From: Planktothrix serta PCC 8927
GTDB taxonomy: Bacteria > Cyanobacteriota > Cyanobacteriia > Cyanobacteriales > Microcoleaceae
Assembly: GCF_900010725.2 (NCBI RefSeq)
Contig: NZ_LR734832.1
Coordinates: 217,984-277,021 of the forward strand
Direction: 5' to 3'
Length of the DNA stretch: 59,038 nt
The translations under genes and the position numbers were made by a program. The stretch's first letter is position 1. The number at the start of each line of letters is the position of its first letter. This document shows positions 9,536 through 17,242 of this stretch, one piece after another. Under the pieces are notes generated by a model. The model was not told the DNA's origin and ran no database searches. It saw only the letters and a program-made list of their open reading frames with translations.

Positions 9536-9892
9536 TTAATTTGACAGAAATAAACTAGGTTCGACATGAAACAAATTACCTAATGCGATCGCTTGATTTA
9601 AAGTAATATTCTGTTGTTGATTCAAAATTATTTCCAGATTATTTCTTGAGCCAAATATTAAAATTAAATCCTCCTCCAAAACCCCTTGAGCTTCCATTAA
9701 ATGAAGTAACCGCGACTGTGGAGTTGAAGCATTCAACCCATAATGTTTTTCTTCAAAATCTTCAATTAATTTAACTAAAAGTTCTAGCAATATCTCCTGT
9801 TCAGGAGTTAGACTAGGACAAGCTAACAAGTCTTCTACAATCGTTAAAAATTGGTCATTTTCTGCTTCTGTATTAATCAAATTAGGTAGCAT
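9536..9892 (-). CDS. HigA-like HTH protein at the end of the McrBC operon
   Basis: A 118-residue protein whose C-terminal half is an HTH domain of the HigA/COG5499 antitoxin type (around residues 60-115: SRLLHLMEAQGVLEEDLILIFGSRNNLEIILN then ALGNLFHVEPSLFL). The N-terminal half is the acidic helical region typical of that family (LTPEQEILLELLVKLIEDFE). No HigB toxin is present. The start is 8 bases after the mcrC stop, so it is probably the third gene of the mcrB-mcrC operon, where it could regulate the operon or act as an antitoxin-like partner. The function is inferred from fold only. Confidence 0.7.
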   Translation of the reverse strand: MLPNLINTEAENDQFLTIVEDLLACPSLTPEQEILLELLVKLIEDFEEKHYGLNASTPQSRLLHLMEAQGVLEEDLILIFGSRNNLEIILNQQQNITLNQAIALGNLFHVEPSLFLSN

Positions 9893-9900
9893 TTTATGAA

Positions 9901-11094
9901 TTATTGAATTATGTTATTGAACAATGCTTTTAGAAACCTTTGACCAGACTGTTCTAAATCATCTTCTAAAGAAAAAGTGAGACTCTGTAAACGGATTGAA
10001 CTATTAGGAACTAGACAATTTAGCGGTTGATTTAAAGGTTTTGGATAAACTAAAATAGCATTTTGACTCTTTTTTAAAGTAGCATAGGCGATCGCTTGAT
10101 AAATGTCTGAGTTGGATGGTTTGGAATCAGGAATTTTATATTTAGTATCAAGAATAAAGATAACTTGCTTTGTATTTTTATCATAAATAACTAAATCAAT
10201 CTGAGATTCTATAATTTTACAAAAATCAACAATTTCTTGAGCTTTAATTTCAAAATTACCGGGAAGATGAAACTTTAACCAAGCATAAACAAATCTTTCA
10301 TAGAGTATATCAGTTCTAACTAAAAAAGGAAACATCTGATAATTTCCGATTTGATGCGCTACCCCACAATGATCTAAGAAAAATCGACATAAACTGTGTA
10401 AAGTCTGATAATCTTGATTTAAGCGATTATAAGATCTATTAATACAATTATCCCCCTTAAACGGTCGTTGAGTCGCTAAACCTTGTAAGGTATGATAGGC
10501 TTTTCTAACGGTTGTTGATAGCTGCTCTGAACATAACCCACTGCGACCAATAATATATAATGTCCATAACAAGATTTGATTCTCTTCAATATCAGCCGTA
10601 TACTGATTATATTGGCAATTGAGTTTAACTTTCCCAGGATGTTTAAACTGATATTGAAAATCAACCTTTCCCCGAACATAAGGTAAAAGTTCAGTATTTT
10701 TAACATAAGCTCGATAAAATCCTTTTCGACTTTGTTCTAATATTTTTTGTGTTAAAATATCAGCTAATCGATTATAAAATTCAGGAATAGTTTCACAATG
10801 AACTGATCCGTCTAGGAGTTGAAAACTTTTTAAATTATAGGTATATTCCAACATCCTAAATAAATTAGCAATAGGAACTTTGGGTTTTAGCAAAATCTGA
10901 ATATCAGGGGTTAAGGGAATAAAACCCACATAACTTTTAGCGGTAAGTTTATATTGTTTCTGGGTTTTCGGGGATGGATACTCAATCTCAATATATTTAG
11001 AATAATTATGATAGATGAGATCTGCGATCGCTTCTTCTAATTCCTCTGGTTTAAAGAATTTAGATTGATGTTCTATCAGTTCAATTATTTTCAT
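9901..11094 (-). CDS. mcrC: McrC-like restriction endonuclease subunit
   Basis: Nuclease partner of the McrB GTPase in type IV restriction of modified DNA. The 397-residue protein has the McrC layout: an N-terminal region with IEYPSPKTQKQYKLTAKSYVGF, a central helical part, and a C-terminal PD-(D/E)xK nuclease core with IDLVIYD and the metal-binding FILDTKYKIPD, then DIYQAIAYA. It overlaps the end of mcrB by 14 bases, so the two are translationally coupled. The target modification cannot be predicted because McrB specificity domains vary. Confidence 0.88.
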   Translation of the reverse strand: MKIIELIEHQSKFFKPEELEEAIADLIYHNYSKYIEIEYPSPKTQKQYKLTAKSYVGFIPLTPDIQILLKPKVPIANLFRMLEYTYNLKSFQLLDGSVHCETIPEFYNRLADILTQKILEQSRKGFYRAYVKNTELLPYVRGKVDFQYQFKHPGKVKLNCQYNQYTADIEENQILLWTLYIIGRSGLCSEQLSTTVRKAYHTLQGLATQRPFKGDNCINRSYNRLNQDYQTLHSLCRFFLDHCGVAHQIGNYQMFPFLVRTDILYERFVYAWLKFHLPGNFEIKAQEIVDFCKIIESQIDLVIYDKNTKQVIFILDTKYKIPDSKPSNSDIYQAIAYATLKKSQNAILVYPKPLNQPLNCLVPNSSIRLQSLTFSLEDDLEQSGQRFLKALFNNIIQ

Positions 11095-12652
11095 CAGTAT
11101 TTAAACCCAGTTTAAGTTTAACTTTATCCCAACGAAATTCCTCTATTTTATCCATCGCATTATAAAAATATTCTTCTAAATAGGGTTCGATTTCCATTTC
11201 CCAGATATCTTGAATATTATCCTCAATATTAGGTATCATAAAGAAAGATATCCCGATTTCATAATTCGGATCATTAATCATTGTGTTAATATCTTGAAGA
11301 ACTTGAATGAGTTGATCTATCGAAAAGTTGATTTCATCGTCTTCATGATAACGTTTTAAAATATTATAATTTGGAGCAATTTTAATAAAAGCAAAACGAC
11401 GACGCAACGCATGATCCACTAACGCAATAGAACGATCTGCGGTGTTCATGGTTCCAATAATTCTAACATTTTCAGGAATCTTAAAGGGTTCCTGACTACC
11501 CGCTAAATTGATTTCTTGATCTCGATATTCTAATAAATACATTAATTCTCCAAACACATTTGATAAATTTGCCCGATTAATTTCATCAATAATCAAAACA
11601 CAAGTATCTTTATAAGATTCAGCTTTTTTACAAAATTCTAAAAATCGACCAGGGACGAGATCATAAGTTAATTGTCCGTTTGTACTCCGAGGACGTATCC
11701 CTTGAATAAAATCTTCATAACTATAAGATGGATGAAATTGAATGATTTCTGAAAAACCATCTCTACCTCTAGTGAAATGTTTAGCTAATTTTTTAGCAAT
11801 AAAGGTTTTTCCTGTTCCGGGTGGCCCTTGTAAAATAATTTGTCCTTTGCGGTTAATATTATTTACCCATCTCTGAAGTTCAGTTTGATCTATTCCTATT
11901 CTATTAGAGCAGTTTTCTAAGCTATAAAAAAAATAATCATCTCGATAACTCAAGTATTTATTAATAGCAGGTATTGGATCATCTAAACCAGCTAAAATTA
12001 ATAAAGGTAAAAACTCAAGAAATATGCGAATAAATTGTGCAATTATCCTATTATTTGATGATTCTAAAATTTCTGTTTTGCCAATTTTATGAAAAATTTT
12101 GATTCCTTTATTGTTAAAACTAGATTTATCCGTAAGATTGTCCAAAAAATCGCTAAGATATAAAGAGTAATTTACCAATTTTTTTAGGTTATTTTGAGTA
12201 GAAGATAAATTCTTTTTTGAAATAAAACTTTCTGGATAATTTAGATTAAATAGACGTTCTTGATCATCAGGATACCATAATGTTATAGCGTTATTGATTA
12301 ACCGATCTTTATCATAAGCTTGATTATTAATAGTGAAAGTAATATTAATTCCCGCAGGATTGAGTGTAATTTTAATATGAGCATGATTATTAATATCAAA
12401 ATCTTCTAAATCAGAATTTTCAGGAGTTGATGCAGTTAATTTACAAGTATAACTTGCAACATTAAAATCATATAAATATGATAAATTTAATATTCTGTTT
12501 AACCGTAAGTTAGATATAAAAGTTTTAAAAATATTTTCGAGGTAATATTTAGCATATTTAGTGGCTCTATCATCATCTTCATTCTCTAATAATCCCACAC
12601 ATTCAAAAGTTTTAGCACAAAATAAATTATTTTCTTGAGAATTTCCAATCAT
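11081..12652 (-). CDS. mcrB: McrB-like AAA+ GTPase
   Basis: Motor subunit of a McrBC-type system, which translocates on DNA and activates McrC. In 523 residues: an N-terminal region of about 250 residues without a recognisable family (expected to recognise the target), then the AAA+ domain with Walker A GPPGTGKTF (276-284), Walker B LIIDEINRAN (353-362) and the McrB signature MNTADRSIA (402-410), followed by the arginine-finger region HALRRRF. The N-terminal domain does not resemble the methylcytosine-binding domain of E. coli McrB as far as I can judge, so the modification recognised is open. Confidence 0.88.
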   Translation of the reverse strand: MIGNSQENNLFCAKTFECVGLLENEDDDRATKYAKYYLENIFKTFISNLRLNRILNLSYLYDFNVASYTCKLTASTPENSDLEDFDINNHAHIKITLNPAGINITFTINNQAYDKDRLINNAITLWYPDDQERLFNLNYPESFISKKNLSSTQNNLKKLVNYSLYLSDFLDNLTDKSSFNNKGIKIFHKIGKTEILESSNNRIIAQFIRIFLEFLPLLILAGLDDPIPAINKYLSYRDDYFFYSLENCSNRIGIDQTELQRWVNNINRKGQIILQGPPGTGKTFIAKKLAKHFTRGRDGFSEIIQFHPSYSYEDFIQGIRPRSTNGQLTYDLVPGRFLEFCKKAESYKDTCVLIIDEINRANLSNVFGELMYLLEYRDQEINLAGSQEPFKIPENVRIIGTMNTADRSIALVDHALRRRFAFIKIAPNYNILKRYHEDDEINFSIDQLIQVLQDINTMINDPNYEIGISFFMIPNIEDNIQDIWEMEIEPYLEEYFYNAMDKIEEFRWDKVKLKLGLNTDENN

Positions 12653-12755
12653 TTTTTATTGACATTTAAAATTATTCTATTCTGAATGATTCACTAGATT
12701 GTCAATCATTCATGCTATTATAGTATAGCATCAAACAGTAATTCATGCTATAGCT

Positions 12756-12890
12756 TTAAACAATCATGCTAAAAGCCTTGAAATCAATTTCAGGCTAAAA
12801 GCTCAAACCCGTTAAAACGGGTTAAGGAAGATCGGAGTTTAGTCATCTTTAGATGACTTCAGCTTTTAGCCCGAAATGCGCGTTCAGGGT
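12756..12890. repeat. Intergenic hairpin-rich repeat
   Basis: Upstream of mcrB the sequence contains related GCTAAAAGC / GCTTTTAGC blocks in opposite orientation (about 12768 and 12861) enclosing two hairpins: AACCCGTTAAAACGGGTT (about 12807) and AGTCATCTTTAGATGACT (about 12841). No open frame is present. The arrangement resembles dispersed palindromic elements of cyanobacterial genomes; the exact family is not known to me. Confidence 0.5.
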
Positions 12891-12904
12891 ATAGCTTTAT
12901 TATA

Positions 12905-13546
12905 TTAACCCTGAAATTGCGATAACAACCAAGCACTAACTTTACCATGATTGGTTTGACGACTACGACGAAATGCTTCCTCTAATATCCCCATTTGTAA
13001 CCCAGGTAAAACGTGAGATTTTTTAATTCTATAACTACCTTGATTTTTAACCTCAAATGCAATAACTTTAACCGCTTGTACATCAATAATCCAATATTCT
13101 TGTACCCCCAAAGATTCATAAAGTAACCTTTTTTCGCCCTTATCATCTGCTAAAGAAGAATAGGCAACTTCTATGACTAAATCAGGCGACAGAAACTGAT
13201 CTAAATCAATAATTGGGGTTTCCCAAGGAATGATTTCTGCATTGTCAGCAATATAAAAAGAAGCATCGGGTTGGGCTTCGTTAAACCCTGTTTTACGGTA
13301 GGTGCAGTTATCATGAGCATCTAAATCAATATTCCGCAATGCAGCAAATAGATAAAGGGCGGCGATAATGGTGGCGTGATCACGAGAATGGGGGTTTCCT
13401 AGGGGCGACATTTCTAACCTCATGCGTCCATTAAAATAGTAACCTCTGGCGTTAGCATAGGCGGGATTATCTAATGCAGCGAGGTATTCTTCCCAGGTTG
13501 CTGTTACCCAGGTATCGGTCAGGAGTTGGGTTTGAATAGGACTCAT
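12905..13546 (-). CDS. Uma2 family (DUF820) nuclease-like protein, copy A1
   Basis: A 213-residue Uma2 protein with a predicted PD-(D/E)xK fold: QPDASFYI, DLVIEVAYSS and EYWIIDVQAVK carry the conserved acidic and hydrophobic positions. Uma2 proteins are extremely abundant in cyanobacteria and their role is not established. The frame runs up to 13633, but homology with copy A2 begins at the Met at 13546 (MSPIQTQLLTD), and the longer form would read through repeat sequence. A near-identical paralogue lies at 14204-14845 with a DUF433 gene between, in opposite orientation. Confidence 0.8.
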   Translation of the reverse strand: MSPIQTQLLTDTWVTATWEEYLAALDNPAYANARGYYFNGRMRLEMSPLGNPHSRDHATIIAALYLFAALRNIDLDAHDNCTYRKTGFNEAQPDASFYIADNAEIIPWETPIIDLDQFLSPDLVIEVAYSSLADDKGEKRLLYESLGVQEYWIIDVQAVKVIAFEVKNQGSYRIKKSHVLPGLQMGILEEAFRRSRQTNHGKVSAWLLSQFQG

Positions 13547-13719
13547 AAGGGTATTATTGATCAGCGATCGCTTTGATTTTAACAAAATTGTAACTAAGTT
13601 TTTTGGTTTAAGCGATCGCTTCCCTACAATCATTTTTTAAATAAATTGTTATAATGATGATTACCCCCCACTTGCAAGCTAAAATAGGTTATCCCAAACA
13701 ACTATAAACTTTAATAAAA

Positions 13720-14067
13720 ATGATACAATCATTGATTCAATTGCACGATTATTTTCATGTTCTTGCTTCTGATGATATCCGAATTAAAGGAACACGCATC
13801 AGCATTGAACAGATTTTGTATGAATATCTGTATAATCATCAGTCCCCTGAAGAAATTCAAAAGCATTTTACAACAGTTACATTAGAACAAATTTATGCCA
13901 CTATTCTTTATTATTTTAGAAATCAAGAACAGGTTTCTGATTATTTAGAAAATTGGTTAACAGCTACGAATCAAGCTGAAGCAGAACATGATCAAAATCC
14001 CCCTACTGTTGTCAAAAGATTGTTGAAGTTAAAAGCTGAACAGGAAGTATATAGCAATCCCAAATGA
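13720..14067 (+). CDS. DUF433 domain protein (VapB45-like)
   Basis: A 115-residue protein whose first 75 residues match the DUF433 winged-HTH family (DDIRIKGTRISIEQILYEYL then SPEEIQKHFTTVTLEQIYATILYYF), many members of which are antitoxins to DUF5615 PIN-like toxins. No such toxin is adjacent here, so this may be an orphan. The C-terminal 40 residues are a charged tail. It sits between two copies of the Uma2 A gene, transcribed against both. Confidence 0.75.
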   Translation: MIQSLIQLHDYFHVLASDDIRIKGTRISIEQILYEYLYNHQSPEEIQKHFTTVTLEQIYATILYYFRNQEQVSDYLENWLTATNQAEAEHDQNPPTVVKRLLKLKAEQEVYSNPK

Positions 14068-14083
14068 TTTGTGATAAAAACTT

Positions 14084-14144
14084 GTAGGGGTGGCGTCCCT
14101 CCCAACCCAGGCACCAAGAGGGTTGGGAGGGACGCCACCCCTAC
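14084..14144. repeat. Perfect 25-base inverted repeat (hairpin element)
   Basis: Arms 14084-14108 and 14120-14144 are perfectly complementary over 25 bases (starting GTAGGGGTGGCGTCCCTCCC) with an 11-base loop. There is no T-tract, so it is more likely a mobile palindromic repeat than a simple terminator. It lies between the DUF433 gene and Uma2 copy A2, whose 3' ends converge on it. Confidence 0.9.
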
Positions 14145-14203
14145 GATAAAATATTACAACCTATTTAGGACTGCTATAGCTGTTTGTCTCAAACTTTATT
14201 ATA

Positions 14204-14845
14204 TTAACCCTGAAATTGCGATAACAACCAAGCACTAACTTTACCATGATTGGTTTGACGACTGCGACGAAATGCTTCCTCTAATATCCCCATTTCTAAC
14301 CCCGGTAAAACTTGAGATTGTTCAATTCTATAACTTCCTAGATTTTCAACTTTAAACGCCATTATTTTAACGGCTTGTACATCAATAATCCAATATTCCT
14401 GTACCCCTAAAGATTCATAAAGTAACCGTTTTTCCCCTTGATCATCTGCTAAAGAAGAATAGGCAACCTCTATGACTAAATCTGGGGGCGGAAACTGATC
14501 TAAATCAATAATTGTCGTTTCCCAAGGAATGATTTCTGCATTCACTCCAATATAAAAAGAAGCATCGGGTTGTGCTTCGTTAAAACCTGTTTTACGGTAG
14601 GTGCAGTTATCATGACCATCTAAATCAATTCCTCGCAGACTGGCAAATAAACCGATAGCCAAACAAATAATAAAGTGATCACGAGAATGGGGGTTTCCAA
14701 GGGGTGACATTTCTAACCTCATGCGTCCATTAAAATAGTAACCTCTGGCGTTAGAATAGGCGGGATTATCTAATGCAGCGAGGTATTCTTCCCAGGTTGC
14801 TGTTACCCAGGTATCGGTCAGGAGTAAAGTTTGAATAGGACTCAT
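14204..14845 (-). CDS. Uma2 family (DUF820) nuclease-like protein, copy A2
   Basis: A 213-residue paralogue of 12905-13546, identical over long stretches in protein and DNA. The duplication includes about 10 bases past the stop codons and about 40 bases upstream of the starts, including a HIP1 octamer. Differences cluster in the middle (FIICLAIGLFASLRGIDLDG against TIIAALYLFAALRNIDLDA). The PD-(D/E)xK-like residues in QPDASFYI and DLVIEVAYSS are kept in both, so both copies look intact. Confidence 0.8.
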   Translation of the reverse strand: MSPIQTLLLTDTWVTATWEEYLAALDNPAYSNARGYYFNGRMRLEMSPLGNPHSRDHFIICLAIGLFASLRGIDLDGHDNCTYRKTGFNEAQPDASFYIGVNAEIIPWETTIIDLDQFPPPDLVIEVAYSSLADDQGEKRLLYESLGVQEYWIIDVQAVKIMAFKVENLGSYRIEQSQVLPGLEMGILEEAFRRSRQTNHGKVSAWLLSQFQG

Positions 14846-14886
14846 AAGGATATTATTGATCAGCGATCGCTTTTATTTTAACAAAT

Positions 14887-17130
14887 TTAAACAGAACTGA
14901 CTGAGCGCTCCTGCATAAATTTCTCCACTTCTTCTAAGGAAGTTTGTAATAATAAAACATCCCCCTCTTTTAACTTCAAGGATTTATTGACAGATTTATA
15001 AAGGTTTCCTTGTCTTCTAATAGCAATAATTCCGGTTGAATTATCCGTTAATTCTTCAGGAGTTAACAATAAACCAACTAAAGGAGATGTTTCTTCCAAC
15101 GGAACCCAACGAATGGTTTCTCGACTTAACCAAGACGCTTGACCCATTAAAGTTTTAAACAGATCAATTTCATCCTTTGAACCTACAGCTAATACCCGAT
15201 CATTGACCTGAAATTGAGTGTCCGCCGTCGGATAATTTAACTTTTCGTTTTCCCGTTCAATTTCCATAATTGTTACCCCGGTTAGATGACGAATATTCGC
15301 CTTTGCTAAGGTTAATCCCACTAAAGGAGAATCGGGGTGAATTCCGACCCAATTGGTGTTTAAATTCTCCCTTACTTCTTGTAACGCTCTTAATTCTAAA
15401 TTCGTGACTTTTTCGGGTAGAACACTGCGATAACGTCCGGTACGAATTGAGCGAATGACTGATTGAATAATATCGGTATTTTTTCCTAATACAGCTAACA
15501 CATTTGCCCCTATTTCTAAGGCGGCTTCAAATTCCGGTTGTACCACTTCCCACGCCCCTAATTGCGCTAAAATTTCTACTTCTGTATTTTCATGGGCACG
15601 AACTACAATTTTTAAATCCGGGGCGAGGGATAATGCTCTTTGTAATAATATTCGGGTACTAGCAGGATCAGGAAGGGCGATCGCTAAGGCTAAAGCGCGT
15701 TCTAAATGAACTTTTTCTAAGACTAATTCTGAATCTGCATCGCCAAAAATATAAGGAATTTGTTGCAATCTTAATTTTTGAATTGCTGCTTCGCTATTTT
15801 CAATGACTAATACCGTTTGTCCCTGATTTCTTAACATATTCACTAACACTTGTCCGACCCGTCCATACCCGGCTACAACCACATGATTTTGTAAGGTTTC
15901 GGGAAGGGCGATCGCTTTAACATCTCGAAATTTCTTTAAATAATTACCAATTCCGGGTAAAGTGGCGATTTTATCCGCTAACTGAGGCGCAGCTTTTAAT
16001 AATACCGGAGTTAAGACTAATGTAATTGCCGTTGTTCCAATAATTAACAAATATTTTTTCTCTCCTAAAATCCCTAAATCTAAGCCTTCTTGAGCTAAAA
16101 CAAAGGAAAATTCCCCAATTTGATTTAATCCTAAACTCGCAATAATAGCGGTTTTAAAGGAATAGCCAAACCCTAAAATAATCGGGGCTACAATTAATGC
16201 TTTTCCTAACATTACCGTTAATACTAAAGCAATAATTAGAGCAAAATTATTAAAAATAACCAAGGGTTCAATTAACATTCCAATGGAAACAAAAAATAAA
16301 CTCGCAAAGGTATCCCTTAAGGGTAAAATTTTCGCTAACGCTTGATCAGAATAGTCAATTTCAGCAATCATTAACCCGGCAATAAACGCCCCCATTTCAA
16401 TTGATAATCCCAAAGCATCTGTGAGTAATGCCACGCCCAAACAGAAAGCAATTACCGCCAATAAAAACAACTCTGAACTTTCCGTTGCTGCAATGGTTTT
16501 CATTAACGGAGGCACTAACCAAATTCCGGCAAAAATAGCAAAGGCAATAAAAATAACGCCTTTCAAACCTGCTTGTAATAGTGCTATTCCTAACGCTGAT
16601 CCTGATTCACTTAACGCTGGAAGAATGGCTAACATTAACCCTAATGCCAAATCTTGAGCAATTAAAATTGCTAACATGACTTGACCATGAGTTGTATTCG
16701 TTTCTCCTCTTTCTGTTAAGGTTTTCAGAACAACTGCGGTAGAAGATAAGGATAATAAAAACCCTAAAAATATTCCTTCTATCGGTGTTTTTGCCCATCC
16801 TAATGTTAAGGAAATTAGAGCAATTACACCCGTTGTTAAACCAATTTGTAGTAAACTTCCTTTGAGGGCAATATCTTTAACTCGTTTCAGTTCAGCAATA
16901 GAAAATTCTACGCCTAGAGCAAATAGCAAAAAAGCCACCCCCACCTGTGCTAAAGACTGAATTTGAGGGACATCTTTAATTAACTTTAAACCAAAGGGCC
17001 CAATAATTAAACCGCTTAATAAGTAACCGAGTAGCACAGGTTGGCGCAAACGATTTGCTAAAAACCCCCCCACTGTAGCTGACCCTAAAGCGGTGACTAA
17101 ATCTAATATAAATTTGGGTTCAGTTGCCAT
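14887..17130 (-). CDS. Kef-type cation:proton antiporter with two TrkA domains
   Basis: A monovalent-cation/proton antiporter of the CPA2 family, about 747 residues. About 12 membrane segments cover residues 1-390 (with LRQPVLLGYLLSGLIIGPFG and LSSTAVVLK), followed by a TrkA-N/RCK nucleotide-binding domain (HVVVAGYGRVGQVL) and two TrkA-C regions near the end. Such proteins exchange K+ or Na+ for H+ and are gated by nucleotide or redox state. The start is the ATG at 17130 (MATEPKFILD); the frame upstream runs into heptamer repeat DNA and should not be included. Confidence 0.88.
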   Translation of the reverse strand: MATEPKFILDLVTALGSATVGGFLANRLRQPVLLGYLLSGLIIGPFGLKLIKDVPQIQSLAQVGVAFLLFALGVEFSIAELKRVKDIALKGSLLQIGLTTGVIALISLTLGWAKTPIEGIFLGFLLSLSSTAVVLKTLTERGETNTTHGQVMLAILIAQDLALGLMLAILPALSESGSALGIALLQAGLKGVIFIAFAIFAGIWLVPPLMKTIAATESSELFLLAVIAFCLGVALLTDALGLSIEMGAFIAGLMIAEIDYSDQALAKILPLRDTFASLFFVSIGMLIEPLVIFNNFALIIALVLTVMLGKALIVAPIILGFGYSFKTAIIASLGLNQIGEFSFVLAQEGLDLGILGEKKYLLIIGTTAITLVLTPVLLKAAPQLADKIATLPGIGNYLKKFRDVKAIALPETLQNHVVVAGYGRVGQVLVNMLRNQGQTVLVIENSEAAIQKLRLQQIPYIFGDADSELVLEKVHLERALALAIALPDPASTRILLQRALSLAPDLKIVVRAHENTEVEILAQLGAWEVVQPEFEAALEIGANVLAVLGKNTDIIQSVIRSIRTGRYRSVLPEKVTNLELRALQEVRENLNTNWVGIHPDSPLVGLTLAKANIRHLTGVTIMEIERENEKLNYPTADTQFQVNDRVLAVGSKDEIDLFKTLMGQASWLSRETIRWVPLEETSPLVGLLLTPEELTDNSTGIIAIRRQGNLYKSVNKSLKLKEGDVLLLQTSLEEVEKFMQERSVSSV

Positions 17131-17170
17131 AATGAGTAAACAGGGAAAAGAGAACAGGGAAAAGAGAACA

Positions 17171-17240
17171 GTCAACAGTCAACAGTCAACAGTCAACAGT
17201 CAACAGTCAACAGTCAACAGTCAACAGTCAACAGTCAACT
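17171..17240. repeat. Heptamer tandem repeat (GTCAACA)n
   Basis: About ten copies of GTCAACA in a row, preceded by imperfect GGGAAAAGAGAACA units (about 17141-17170). This is a short tandemly repeated repetitive (STRR) sequence of the kind described in cyanobacteria. It lies between the PP2C phosphatase stop and the antiporter start. Confidence 0.92.
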
Positions 17241-17242
17241 TT

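Noticed and set aside
17131-17175. Longer N-terminus for the Kef-type antiporter
   Set aside because: The extra 15 codons translate repeat DNA, and the ATG at 17130 gives a normal N-terminus.
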